Positions 9,651 through 18,935 of a stretch of 64,000 bases of DNA are shown here, piece after piece. The translations under genes were made by a program, and so were the position numbers. The notes under the pieces were generated by a model. That model ran no database searches and was not told the origin of the DNA. It worked only from the letters and a program-made list of their open reading frames with translations. The stretch comes from JBCCCJ01 sp039029315. GTDB taxonomy: Bacteria > Bacteroidota > Bacteroidia > J057. The first letter of the stretch is position 1, and each line of letters opens with the position of its first letter. The DNA is taken from the NCBI GenBank assembly GCA_039029315.1, contig JBCCGK010000053.1:1-64000 (forward strand), in the 5' to 3' direction.

Positions 9651-9813
9651 GCCTTTGTGATTGTGCATCAGGTGAGAAATATATACCTTAGGTGGAATTC
9701 CTATTCCGTGTACCTGCCCAAATTGGGATATCTGAAGCAATAGGAGCTGAAGATGGAGGGGAGATATATGTAATAATGAATGTTTACTCAGGCGTTATGG
9801 GCAACTTAAAAAA

Positions 9814-10863
9814 ATGAAAAAAATAATAACAATAGTTACCATTAGTTTCCTCTTTAACAATTCATGTCAAAAGGATAACATCTCTATTTGCAATGTTGAT
9901 GACAAGTATTTGTCTAACTGTGTAGATTTCTATTGTGGTAGTGTTGTAGACTTACATAGAATAAATAGCAACATCAATTATGGTAATATAGTAAACACTC
10001 AATTCAATAGCGTAACAGCTGAGAATATAATGAAACCAGAATTTCTTCATCCAGGTGAGAACACCTATAATTGGTTTGAAGCAGACCAACTTGTAGACTA
10101 CTGCACTTCCAATTCTAAAAGGCTACATGGGCATACTTTAATTTGGCACCAACAACTTCCTCAATGGATGTTACATTTTGAAGGTTCCAGTAGAGATTGG
10201 GAAAACATGATGAAGGATCATATATTTCAGATAGTAAGCCATTTTAAAGGAAAAGTAAGCAGTTGGGATGTGGTTAATGAAGCATTCAATGATGACGGAA
10301 CACTTCGCAATTCCATTTGGAAAAAAAATATTGGCAAATCATATATAGAAAAGGCTTTTCAATTTGCCCAAGAGGCAGACCCAAATGCTAAGTTGTTTTA
10401 CAACGACTACTCCTTAGAGATAAATCCAGTAAAGCGAAACGCTGTACTTTCTTTCTTTAACAATTTAAAAGCCCAAGGAATATCTATTGATGGCATTGGA
10501 CTGCAGATGCACATTTTCAATGGTTTTCCTGAGAATATTGAAGTATCAAAAGCTATTGACGATATATGGAAGAATGATTATTTAGTACATATTTCCGAAT
10601 TAGACATTTCTATCAATCCACTTTCTCAAGATATGCAAAAAGCCCCACATAATGAACTAATGAGACAGGCAGAAAAATATTTGTATGTTTTCAAATCTTA
10701 TGATAGAATTCCAGACAAATACAAGTTTGGAATAACAATTTGGGGTGTTGGTGACGATGATTCTTGGATAAGGTATTATTATAATAGAGATGACTACCCA
10801 CTACTATTTGATGATAATTATTTGCCGAAACCAGCATTTTGCAAACTAATCTCAGAATTATGA
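9814..10863 (+). CDS. GH10 endo-1,4-beta-xylanase-like lipoprotein
   Basis: A 349-residue secreted glycoside hydrolase of family 10, which cleaves internal beta-1,4 bonds of xylan. The acid/base Glu is E156 in WDVVNEAF and the nucleophile is E262 in HISELDIS. LHGHTLIWHQQLPQW is also diagnostic. The N-terminal signal ends in a lipobox (FNNSC, Cys18), placing it on a membrane facing outwards. The gene is AT-rich compared with the core genes and begins just after GTTATGGGC (9794), which looks like the right end of a recombination site. Its TGA overlaps the ATG of the next gene (ATGA), so the two are translationally coupled. Confidence 0.9.
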   Translation: MKKIITIVTISFLFNNSCQKDNISICNVDDKYLSNCVDFYCGSVVDLHRINSNINYGNIVNTQFNSVTAENIMKPEFLHPGENTYNWFEADQLVDYCTSNSKRLHGHTLIWHQQLPQWMLHFEGSSRDWENMMKDHIFQIVSHFKGKVSSWDVVNEAFNDDGTLRNSIWKKNIGKSYIEKAFQFAQEADPNAKLFYNDYSLEINPVKRNAVLSFFNNLKAQGISIDGIGLQMHIFNGFPENIEVSKAIDDIWKNDYLVHISELDISINPLSQDMQKAPHNELMRQAEKYLYVFKSYDRIPDKYKFGITIWGVGDDDSWIRYYYNRDDYPLLFDDNYLPKPAFCKLISEL

Positions 10864-11318
10864 AGAAACTGATATTGCTCTGTTTCATTTTACACATTTC
10901 TACAACCATATCTGCCCAGCTGTCTGTTGGTTATTATCCTTTTCAATCGGAATTATCAGTTAGTGCCAATGTCGAAAATACAATTTGGGGGGATTTGCGA
11001 ATTGCTTCAAACACTTTTTTCGGAAATATTACAATCGAACCAATACTAATGGCAAATATCAAGAAAAGTGAAATTGTAAATTATTATGGCGGTATTGGAA
11101 TGAACTTCAATTTTTTTAATGCATTTAATAATATTTCCATCATTAATGGCTATAACTTACACTTTGGAACAAGAGCAAAACCGATTAAACAATTTAATAA
11201 TCTTCATGTCATATTCGAAATATCTCCTTATATGAATCGTAACTTTGATGGTGGTTTACTAAGAACAAGACTCGGAATTGCCTATCTATTTAAAAATAAA
11301 AAGAACAAAAGCCCATAA
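10860..11318 (+). CDS. Small secreted beta-rich protein, possible outer-membrane barrel
   Basis: A 152-residue protein of unknown function. The ATG at 10860, overlapping the stop of the xylanase gene, gives a clear signal peptide (MKKLILLCFILHI to TISAQ), so it is preferred over the upstream start at 10839. The mature part is rich in aromatic and alternating hydrophobic residues (YYGGIGMNFNF, LGIAYLF near the C-terminus), a pattern compatible with a small outer-membrane beta barrel. Its stop codon lies inside attC-like site 3, as is common for cassette genes. No named domain is recognised. Confidence 0.7.
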   Translation: MKKLILLCFILHISTTISAQLSVGYYPFQSELSVSANVENTIWGDLRIASNTFFGNITIEPILMANIKKSEIVNYYGGIGMNFNFFNAFNNISIINGYNLHFGTRAKPIKQFNNLHVIFEISPYMNRNFDGGLLRTRLGIAYLFKNKKNKSP

Positions 11319-11380
11319 CAATTTGCATGAAGACCATGCCCTCGATTCCTCAGACACGGCGCATGCAATAAACGTTATGC
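11313..11380 (+). other. attC-like recombination site 3
   Basis: Best example in the window. The left half is CCATAAC, spacer, TGCATG. The right half is GCATGCA, spacer AATAAAC, GTTATGC. The two halves are imperfect inverted complements with unequal spacers, as in attC sites. The centre carries CTCGATTCCTC, shared with site 2. The site overlaps the stop codon of the preceding gene. Confidence 0.55.
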
Positions 11381-11395
11381 ACCATAAAAAAGAAA

Positions 11396-11555
11396 GGATA
11401 ACGCTCATTTTATCACCATAACCTTGAAATCTATCACTCATCATCCGATCCATTGGTGTTTCCCGATACCTGTTCCTGGCAAGGTATTGAGAGAATTGAT
11501 ATGGAGAGGTTAGAAGATAAGCATAATGACGGCTATGTGTTAGATTGCAATTACT
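11396..11555 (+). pseudogene. Short coding-like remnant without a start codon
   Basis: After site 3 an open stretch of about 50 codons reads like protein (NLEIYHSSSDPLVFPDTC, ending DGYVLDCNY before a TGA at 11553-11555), but no start codon precedes it. It may be the tail of a gene truncated by cassette exchange, or chance. The rest of the 268-base gap before 11587 holds nothing I recognise. Confidence 0.3.
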
Positions 11556-11586
11556 GAGAATTTAATTCCAATTAAAAAATTACCAA

Positions 11587-13086
11587 ATGAAAACCCTATT
11601 CTTGATTTTAACAGTGACCATGTGCTTAATAACATCAATTAAATCACAAATATCCCATGAAAATAGAATTGAATTTGAGGAAGGAGACAGGTTTGTGGGG
11701 AAAAAAATCTTTGAGTTTGGAAAGGATGGTTTCATTATGCGTTCAATTAACAGGAATACAACAAAAAAACAAAATGAGTGGAAATTTGAAAAGTTCGATA
11801 CTGACCTTAAATCAGTTAAGACAGAAAGTGTATTCCTGGAGAAGAAAATGTTTATTTATGCGTCTTTTGTCAATGAAGACCGAGTACAATTCTTGTTTCA
11901 GAATCTGAAAGGGAATTTTTCTATAGTAACAGTTGAATCTTCTCATCTGGAAGTCACGAAGATTGATGGTGTTTTGCCTAAAGATGCAACAGTAAATGAG
12001 ATGACTGTTCTTGGAGATTATACTTTTTTTAGAGCAAGAAAAAAAAACACCAAATATTTATTTTCAGTTAATTGGAAAACTGGGGAAAAGAAGTTAATCC
12101 CGTATGAGATAGGGAATATTAGTCCCATGAAAACGGCTTTGATGAATTTTCAAGTATTGGAAAATTCGAATGAAGTTTTTTTGTATGCAAAGGTATACAT
12201 CGCGAAAGGAAAGAGTGATATTTTTGTTATTCGTTTAAATAGTGAAGGCAATAAAGAGGGGGTTTTTAACCTAACAAAAGATATTGAAGAAAACCTCGTA
12301 CATGTCTCAGCATTAAAATTAACTGAAGACAAATATATTTATACAGGTACATATTCCACAGAGTATACATACCTTTCTGAAGGTCTGTTTTTCTGTCAAG
12401 CAAAAAATGACAAAGTCGAATTTATTGAGTTTTACAATTTTTTGGATTTCGAAAATTTCCTGTCATATCTTCCTGAGAAAAAAATAAAAAAAATTAAGCA
12501 GAAGAAAGAGAATAAAGAAAAAAAGGCCAAAGAGCTTATAGAAAATTATAGAATTTCCCCTCATGAGTTAATCGTAATAGATGATGGGATTATATTTTTA
12601 GGAGAAGCTTATTATCCCGCCTATTCAGCCGATGGTACAAGCGCCACAGGAGACTCTTTTATTGGTAATAAATACACACATGCCATTATTGGGAAGTTCG
12701 ATGAAAATGGGAAATTGTTATGGGATGAAACATTTAAAATTTCGTCTCTAGATTCAAATCCATCACTATTTGATCCAAAGCGATATATATCTATTACAGA
12801 AAAAAAACAGAATTCAATTAATATGGTGTTTTCCAAATACAATATAATACATTCAATATCAATCGATTATAGTGGTGCCATATTGCAAGACCATCAATAT
12901 GACGCAATTCAATCTACTTATGAAGGCGATAAAGTATTAAATTCTTTTTCCGATGTTGATTATTGGTATGATAACTATTTCATTGTTTATGGAAAGCAAG
13001 AAATAAAGAATACCAATGATACAGCAAACTCCAAAAGAAAGAGAGAAGTTTACTTCATTAATAAGATCAAATTTGAGAAGGAATAA
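11587..13086 (+). CDS. Hypothetical secreted protein, 499 residues
   Basis: No family recognised. A signal peptide is clear (MKTLFLILTVTMCLITSIKSQ). The rest is soluble, beta-rich and aromatic-rich, with a Lys/Glu-rich low-complexity patch around residues 300-320 (KIKKIKQKKENKEKKAK). Repeated short units with GxYxFxR, ILxGEAYYP and GKLLWDETFKI suggest a beta-propeller-like or TolB-like repeat protein, which is inference. It is AT-rich and sits between attC-like sites 3 and 4, so it fits a cassette-borne gene. Confidence 0.7.
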   Translation: MKTLFLILTVTMCLITSIKSQISHENRIEFEEGDRFVGKKIFEFGKDGFIMRSINRNTTKKQNEWKFEKFDTDLKSVKTESVFLEKKMFIYASFVNEDRVQFLFQNLKGNFSIVTVESSHLEVTKIDGVLPKDATVNEMTVLGDYTFFRARKKNTKYLFSVNWKTGEKKLIPYEIGNISPMKTALMNFQVLENSNEVFLYAKVYIAKGKSDIFVIRLNSEGNKEGVFNLTKDIEENLVHVSALKLTEDKYIYTGTYSTEYTYLSEGLFFCQAKNDKVEFIEFYNFLDFENFLSYLPEKKIKKIKQKKENKEKKAKELIENYRISPHELIVIDDGIIFLGEAYYPAYSADGTSATGDSFIGNKYTHAIIGKFDENGKLLWDETFKISSLDSNPSLFDPKRYISITEKKQNSINMVFSKYNIIHSISIDYSGAILQDHQYDAIQSTYEGDKVLNSFSDVDYWYDNYFIVYGKQEIKNTNDTANSKRKREVYFINKIKFEKE

Positions 13087-13181
13087 AAGCCAATAACACC
13101 TCAGAGACTGTATAAATACTGGAATTTGGAGGAAGGACAGATTTTGGGTTCTGAAGAGCCGCTTTTTATAAAATAGCGAAA

Positions 13182-13247
13182 GTACAACAGTGTATATGCG
13201 AAAATGCACTCCAATCGGTCGCACTCTGCATATACCTACCGTTATAG
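13182..13247 (+). other. attC-like recombination site 4
   Basis: The outer boxes are GTACAAC (13182-13188) and GTTATAG (13241-13247). The inner arms GTATATGC (13192-13199) and GCATATAC are perfect inverted complements, with a 3-base spacer on the left and a 5-base spacer (CTACC) on the right. This asymmetric two-box layout is what attC sites show. It lies about 95 bases after the stop of the preceding gene. Confidence 0.5.
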
Positions 13248-13283
13248 AATAATAAGAGTAACATTGAGGCGCGTGAAATTTGC

Positions 13284-14072
13284 CTACATCTCGATCTGGC
13301 TTTCACTCATTGACCATAGTCTGGAAGCAAGCTTTTGATCATGGGTGGAGGGTTCTGAGAGCCTTCCGTTTGGCGTGAAGTATCCGCCGCTGCTGTCTCG
13401 ATTCTGAGGACCCAATACGGCAGGCAACCACCTTTTCACCATTTCCTCTGCGGGTTTAGCTCCGGGGGGATTGAATCCTGTCTTGGCGAGAAGATCCGTT
13501 GTCACTGCACCTGGATCTACTGCATATGTCAGTAAGGAGGAACCTTGAGTACGCCGGGCTAACTCCTGCGTAAATAGTACGTTGGCCAGCTTGGATTGGC
13601 AATAGGCGGCCATCCCGTTGAACCCACCTCTCAGATTGATGTCATCAAAGTGTATCCTTCCCGCCCGATGCCCACTTGAAGAAATATTGATAACCCGGGC
13701 ATCGGGACGTTCGAGTAGAGCTGGAAGCAACCGTTGTGTGAGAAGGAAAGGAGCCAGGTGGTTGATCTGCCAGGTGAGTTCAAACCCGTCTTCCGTTTCC
13801 TGAGCGTGATTCATCCAGACACCTGCGTTGTTCATCAAAATGTCAATGCTCTGATTAGTCAGTCGGTCTGCCATAGCTCGAACCTGGCTCAAAGACGAAA
13901 AATCGGCTAACTCTGCCCGAGCGGATCCACCCTGCGCTTGGATGTCCTTCACCACCAGCGCACATTTCGTTTCACTTCGTCCATGAATGATTAGCTCGTA
14001 ACCAGCTTGGGCAAGTGCTTTCGCTGAGGCGGCTCCTATGCCGGCGGTGGCTCCAGTGATCAATATTCTCAT
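13284..14072 (-). CDS. Short-chain dehydrogenase/reductase
   Basis: A 262-residue classical-type SDR oxidoreductase using NAD(P)H. The cofactor motif is TGATAGIG (residues 6-13), followed by NNAGVW, the catalytic-Ser region NISSSGHRAG and the catalytic Y-x3-K as AYCQSKLA. An Arg after the first strand (HGRSE) favours NADP. The ATG at 14072 places the GxxxGxG motif at the usual distance; the longer frame to 14144 has an unlikely leader. It resembles retinol-dehydrogenase/WW-domain-type SDRs, but no substrate can be named. No operon partners. Confidence 0.9.
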   Translation of the reverse strand: MRILITGATAGIGAASAKALAQAGYELIIHGRSETKCALVVKDIQAQGGSARAELADFSSLSQVRAMADRLTNQSIDILMNNAGVWMNHAQETEDGFELTWQINHLAPFLLTQRLLPALLERPDARVINISSSGHRAGRIHFDDINLRGGFNGMAAYCQSKLANVLFTQELARRTQGSSLLTYAVDPGAVTTDLLAKTGFNPPGAKPAEEMVKRWLPAVLGPQNRDSSGGYFTPNGRLSEPSTHDQKLASRLWSMSESQIEM

Positions 14073-14128
14073 CGCTCTACATGAATCAGGATGTATGGAT
14101 GCTTGAATTAACAAAATAAATGTTGAAT

Positions 14129-14282
14129 GTAAGCAAGGGGACACATGTATATTTGGTCATCATCTTCCACCCTCTCGCTCTCCCGCCAGCGGGAGACATT
14201 AGCCCACAGGGCCAGGAATCAACGATTTTCCCTTTGGAGAGCAATAGAATAAGCATAGGTAAGTAGGTCCCCCCACTTAATC
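14129..14282. mobile_element. Inverted-repeat-bounded element, copy E2
   Basis: The left end AAGCAAGGGGACACATGTAT and the right end GTAGGTCCCCCCACTTAA are inverted relatives of the E1 and E3 ends. The segment 14158-14240 repeats the E1 interior with few changes (starting CATCTTCCACCCTCTCGCTC). The two copies diverge after the GATTTTCCC segment. It lies between the SDR and the SUKH gene and has no coding content. Confidence 0.55.
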
Positions 14283-14363
14283 GAAAAATGGCAGGTACGG
14301 TCTTGATAGGAGATTCGGATTCCTATTTTGGCCAAAGTCAAACTAAGATGAAATCAAACATTG

Positions 14364-14933
14364 ATGAAACACTTCCTCATACGTCTCGCCACATGGCTAC
14401 AAGACCATCGCAGGGAATATTATGATAGCCTCCACCCAGGATTGTCAGATGCTGACATAAGAAGCTGGGAAACAAAGTTTGGCTTTGAATTTCCTGAAGA
14501 ATTCAAACAACTCTATCAATGGAAAAACGGGCAGCCAGATGAAAATCGAGAATACCTGTTTGATTTTTTCTTCTTTGATGAAATGGCAGTCATCCATGAG
14601 CAATGGGAAATGGGCTGCGAAGATTTATCAGAATTCAATGTAGAAGGCAGTATGGCCTGGGGAGGGAGTTGGTTGCGCTTCCTGAGTCAGCTAGATGGAA
14701 ATGGCTATTGTTTAGATGTACATGGGGACTTAGGCAATCCTGGCCAGATTATCTCTTTTGCCCATGATGGAGACAATCATGTAGCCTGTGCCAGTTTGAC
14801 AAGGATGATCGAAATGATTCTGAGCTTGTTGGAACAAGGAGTCTATGCCTACAAGGAGAACAATGACAAAGACTCATTTGTCATGGTAGATGAAGAAACA
14901 AGAGAGAAGATCTATGCTGAGTTTATGATGTAA
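14364..14933 (+). CDS. SMI1/KNR4 (SUKH-1) domain protein
   Basis: A 189-residue SUKH-superfamily protein. The family signature covers about residues 22-150: LSDADIRSWETKFGFEFPEEFKQLYQWKNGQ, then WLRFLSQLDGNGYCLDV and GQIISFAHDG. SUKH proteins often act as immunity proteins against contact-dependent or polymorphic toxins, though some have other roles. No toxin gene is adjacent; a decayed gene follows at once, so an orphan immunity gene is possible. The ATG at 14364 is chosen; a TTG precedes it directly. Confidence 0.85.
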   Translation: MKHFLIRLATWLQDHRREYYDSLHPGLSDADIRSWETKFGFEFPEEFKQLYQWKNGQPDENREYLFDFFFFDEMAVIHEQWEMGCEDLSEFNVEGSMAWGGSWLRFLSQLDGNGYCLDVHGDLGNPGQIISFAHDGDNHVACASLTRMIEMILSLLEQGVYAYKENNDKDSFVMVDEETREKIYAEFMM

Positions 14934-14988
14934 AAACCACTGCCAATGAAAAACTCGATACTAACAACAGACCTCATATAAACTGTCG

Positions 14989-15361
14989 TAAATATTATTT
15001 TATGCCAATCAAGGGTTGAATGTAGTTTTTATAGCCTGAATGTCAGCTTATTTGTGGGTAAAAGGTTAGATGTCGAAGAAATTTATGTGGTCAACTATAC
15101 CTCATTTTCACACGTGATTCCCAGAGGTGCTTTTCCAACCCTGATGTTACAATATCGAACACGAACGAAGTGAGTCTGAAGAAGAAATTGAATTCCAGAT
15201 CAAATGGCCTCATGAGGATTGAGCAAAGAAGGGAAGCTACCAGTCCCCTATGGCCCAGAAGTCATTGGAGAAAGAATCAAAACCTTCCTCACGAGGAAGA
15301 TATGCCACCGATCAAGTGGAAGACTTTTTTCGATGAAGGCTTCGACAATTCCGTTGTTTGA
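14989..15361 (+). pseudogene. Decayed gene with several frameshifts
   Basis: Four short frames follow each other with protein-like content and no overlap. The first runs to MLQYRTRTK and a TGA, then come SEEEIEFQIKWPHED, then SKEGKLPVPYGPEVIGERIK, then EEDMPPIKWKTFFDEGF up to a stop at 15359-15361. Joined, they read as one protein of about 120 residues with at least three lesions. I do not recognise the family. The end overlaps the 3' end of the convergent CHAT gene by about 50 bases. Its position after a SUKH gene would suit a dead partner, but that is speculation. Confidence 0.35.
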
Positions 15362-18300
15362 TCAGAATCACTGCTATCAACAGCATAACAAAGACAAGTC
15401 CAGCGACAGCCCAAAATCCTTTTTGCGCGGATCGAAACACAATCGGTTCTTCATCGCCGATACTGATAAAAGCTGCCCAAAAGAAGGGAGATTGTTGATA
15501 GGCTGGGCTTGTCTGGATATAGCTCAACTTGGCCTGTCGCAGTGCCTCCGATTTACTCAAACCGGATTTCAGATTCGCATAAAAGGTCTCCATTAATACC
15601 TTTGTGCTTCTGTCATTGACATTCCAGAGGGAGGTAACAATGCTTTTGGCACCCGCATAACTAAACCCACGCGCCAGAGAGATGATGCCTTCTCCACGCT
15701 TGAGTTCTCCGATTCCTGTCTCACAAGCCGACAAGACCACCAGATCCGCATTGAGCTGGAGATGATAGATCTCCCGATTGAAAAGGAACACCTCCTCAAA
15801 ATCATTTTCCGGGCTGGAATGAAAGGCAAGGAATGCATAGTCTCCTGCCTTGTCATTGGCCTTGCCGTGGGTTGACAGATGGAGAATCTGATAGTCACTG
15901 GCTTGCCGAATAAAGGCAGATTTGGTGGCAGTTTCTCGAAGAAGGCTTTCTCCTTCCATGTTTTGGGCGATCTGATACGCTTCCTGAACGTTGTATTTCA
16001 GACGTGTCAACCGACTTTGGAAGCGGGTACTATCTGCCAGGACGAAGGAATCAAAACTCGGGGCACATGCCAGGAGGGTGTGGGAAGGAACCGAGGCATG
16101 TTGTTTTTGTTTCATTTCCAGTTGTAGAGTCGCAGAGTAGGCATAGTTGATAGAATACTCTTGCAACAAATACGGATATTGCTGATAATCCTGCATATCG
16201 ACTGGTTCGGAAGTAAGCAACATCTCAAAAGGTACATATCCCAGAACCCCATCCGGCACGATCAGAATGTGAGCCTGCTCAGGCAACAATGCTTCTACAG
16301 GTCCAAAGAGTTTTTGATAGAGTTTGGTGGCATATTCTACATATCGACTTTCAGGAGGGACCGAATCAGCAGCTCCACAGGAAGAAAGGTAATAATGATC
16401 CGATAATAAGCCACATCGCAAGTCTCGAACCCAATCTTCCAGAGGAAAATCTTTCTTTGCACGCAGGATATGGAAGGTATCTGGCAGAATGATGAAGGTG
16501 TAGATGTGACTATTTCCGACCAGATATTCCAGAACGACCTGATTCTGAGACTGAAGCAGTTTTTGCTGGATTGTTGGCACATCGACCACATCCTGACTAT
16601 ATCGCAACCGATAATAGGCAGGATAGTGTTCCTTCATCTCTTTGATCAAGGCATCTCGCTCCTGCCGAAGAGAAAAAGCCTGATCCTGATAGTCTCGCAA
16701 GAGGGAATCATTGGGAGATTCATATTCGAATTCTTCCTCAAACGCCTTCGTTTCATAGTAGTTGATCTCTACGGTCAATTGTTGTTCTTTCTCGATGAGA
16801 GCAGGGGGCAGCTCAAAGCTTCCGGTATGAGTAGAGAGTTGCATATGCTCCACAAGTTGTCTGCTCTTGGTTTTTTCGGCTAACACAAAGGCTTCAGGCA
16901 GTTCGTCCGGCCGGTTCCTCAAGCATAGATTTTCGATTGCCCCCTCATAGGCAGTAAAGCCCGAAGAAGCATAGTATTGCCGAGTGGAAGACAGCAAAAA
17001 TTCTTGCTGAATATACTCTTCAAGGGCAATTTGTGTTTGGTACTGCAGATGAAGACTGTCGAGATAAATCCGCTCTTTCGACTGATCATATCTGCTCAAA
17101 TAATAGTATTCTACGCCATCCATCGCTGTTTGAAGCGCCACAAGGTCTAATACATCTCCAAAAGCCTGTGGATTCTCAGGATCATATTGAAGGCTGGCAA
17201 ACGCTTTTTGAAAAGATTGCCATGCTATAGGGAAGAGTCCCATTTTCCTGTATGAAGTCCCTAAATAGGTGAAAAGATTGGCATATTCAGGATGGTGAGG
17301 ACCGTATACTGTTAAGAAGATGTTCAGCGCAGTTTGAAAGGCTGCAATGGCTGGTTCATACCGACCTGCATCATCATACAATAAGCCAATGTTATTGTAG
17401 ATAGAAGCTACTTCAGAATTGTTTCTTCCATAAGCATCAGAAAAAATTGTCAATGCTGTCTCGTAGTAGGCCAATGCAGAATCAAAATTGTTTTGATATT
17501 TATACACATTCCCTAGATTCACATATCGATGGCCCAAAACTGGATCATTCTCATCGAAGATCTTGGCAAAAATATCAAGGCTTTTTTCGAAGGCTGGAAG
17601 AGCTTGAGAATACTTTTCCAGATAGTTATATGCCGTTCCGATTCCCCCAAGCACCACTCCCGCCAAATAGTCCTCCTCTATCTGCAAGGCAATTAGTATA
17701 TTCATGGCTTTGTGAAAATATTCCAGTCCTTTGCCAGCATCTCCTTTCAAAATCCAGGTATTGCCTATGTTATAGTATATTTTCACTACACTTGTACCCT
17801 CTTCTCCACCTGCTCTCTTTTGGATTCTTAAGGCTTTGTCAAGATAAATCAGGGCCTGATTCAAATCATGTTTTTCTAACAAAAGAGATCCAATGTTCAT
17901 ATAGGTGGTGGCCACATAAGGATGATGAGGCCCCCAGCTTTTGAGGTCCTGTTGCAAGGTTTTATGAAAGAGGTCCAAAGCGCGATTGATTTCGCCTCGA
18001 TCGCTATGAATCAAGGCCATATTGTTGTAGACCTTTGCTAGCAAACTCTGATTCTCTTCTGGAAGACTAAATCCGACCTCCAATCCCTGCTCAAAATATG
18101 CCAGGGCCTGTTCATATTCCCCCTGATTCTTCAGACATAGACCCATCCCATTATAAATAGACCCAACATCAATATGATTATTTCCCAGTAGACTTTTCTT
18201 CACATCCAGGGCCAACTCATAGAATTCAAGTGCGTTCTGGAAATCTCTCTGACGCTCATGATTGTGGCCAAGCATTTCATAGGCTTCGCCCAACACCAGA

Positions 18301-18692
18301 CTATCTGTCTCATTGAATGGTATTGGATTCAGTTCCACAGATTTTTGGGCGCACACCACCCCTTCTTCAAATTTCTCCATTTTGTAATAGATATCGCTTC
18401 TACGATTATAAGCCATCGCAAGTGAGATCGCCACATCTTTCTTCCCATTCACTGGGATAAGATCGATCATCTGTTGATTCAGGAGAAGTGCCTCTTCATA
18501 TCGAGCGGAATCAATTAATCGCTTCAGTTGAACGTCCCACGGAGCAAGATTCTCATCCTCAGCGGAAGTTTCTGACATCGGATCTTCTTGCAGAAAAGGG
18601 GACACTTCCTTGACACCAGATTTTTGTGATAAAACTTTCGTCAAGTTCATCAACAGCAAACTGAGTGAGAAAATAAGAATAGAGGTTCTCAT
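15312..18692 (-). CDS. Exported TPR-CHAT protease, paralogue A
   Basis: A 1126-residue protein. The ATG at 18692 gives a signal peptide (TSILIFSLSLLLMNL); the longer frame to 18806 has an implausible leader. Residues about 90-580 are kinesin-light-chain-type TPRs (pattern ALxYYExALxI). A helical linker follows, and the C-terminal ~300 residues are a CHAT domain, a caspase-clan cysteine protease, with catalytic H942 (LSTHGKAND) and C990 (LSACETGIGE). A single transmembrane helix near the end (VAGLVFVMLLIAVILI) and a basic tail suggest anchoring with TPR and CHAT outside the cytoplasm. TPR-CHAT proteases are known as effectors switched on by partner binding through the TPRs. Tandem with paralogue B, 243 bases apart. 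Confidence 0.9.
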   Translation of the reverse strand: MRTSILIFSLSLLLMNLTKVLSQKSGVKEVSPFLQEDPMSETSAEDENLAPWDVQLKRLIDSARYEEALLLNQQMIDLIPVNGKKDVAISLAMAYNRRSDIYYKMEKFEEGVVCAQKSVELNPIPFNETDSLVLGEAYEMLGHNHERQRDFQNALEFYELALDVKKSLLGNNHIDVGSIYNGMGLCLKNQGEYEQALAYFEQGLEVGFSLPEENQSLLAKVYNNMALIHSDRGEINRALDLFHKTLQQDLKSWGPHHPYVATTYMNIGSLLLEKHDLNQALIYLDKALRIQKRAGGEEGTSVVKIYYNIGNTWILKGDAGKGLEYFHKAMNILIALQIEEDYLAGVVLGGIGTAYNYLEKYSQALPAFEKSLDIFAKIFDENDPVLGHRYVNLGNVYKYQNNFDSALAYYETALTIFSDAYGRNNSEVASIYNNIGLLYDDAGRYEPAIAAFQTALNIFLTVYGPHHPEYANLFTYLGTSYRKMGLFPIAWQSFQKAFASLQYDPENPQAFGDVLDLVALQTAMDGVEYYYLSRYDQSKERIYLDSLHLQYQTQIALEEYIQQEFLLSSTRQYYASSGFTAYEGAIENLCLRNRPDELPEAFVLAEKTKSRQLVEHMQLSTHTGSFELPPALIEKEQQLTVEINYYETKAFEEEFEYESPNDSLLRDYQDQAFSLRQERDALIKEMKEHYPAYYRLRYSQDVVDVPTIQQKLLQSQNQVVLEYLVGNSHIYTFIILPDTFHILRAKKDFPLEDWVRDLRCGLLSDHYYLSSCGAADSVPPESRYVEYATKLYQKLFGPVEALLPEQAHILIVPDGVLGYVPFEMLLTSEPVDMQDYQQYPYLLQEYSINYAYSATLQLEMKQKQHASVPSHTLLACAPSFDSFVLADSTRFQSRLTRLKYNVQEAYQIAQNMEGESLLRETATKSAFIRQASDYQILHLSTHGKANDKAGDYAFLAFHSSPENDFEEVFLFNREIYHLQLNADLVVLSACETGIGELKRGEGIISLARGFSYAGAKSIVTSLWNVNDRSTKVLMETFYANLKSGLSKSEALRQAKLSYIQTSPAYQQSPFFWAAFISIGDEEPIVFRSAQKGFWAVAGLVFVMLLIAVILIKQRNCRSLHRKKSST

Positions 18693-18935
18693 AGGTTGGG
18701 AATCGGAAAATAATTCAGTCAATAAGTAGGCCGATTGTCTGAAAGTGGGTACTAACATCCTTTGACAAAGAAAACAAAAGATCGGACAGATTTCCAGTAT
18801 TCGCAAGTACCCAGGCTACCTCTTTGCCTTGCCCCACTTTCCACTTCCATGTCATCCAGCCACACAAGGGTAGCAAACTTGAATGTCCCTGAAAAGGGTA
18901 TGCAAGTGTATCCCTTGAATAAAAAAATAACAGGA

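Noticed and set aside
17447..17944. 165-codon open frame antisense to the first TPR-CHAT gene
   Set aside because: Lies opposite clear TPR coding sequence and has no signal or domain pattern.
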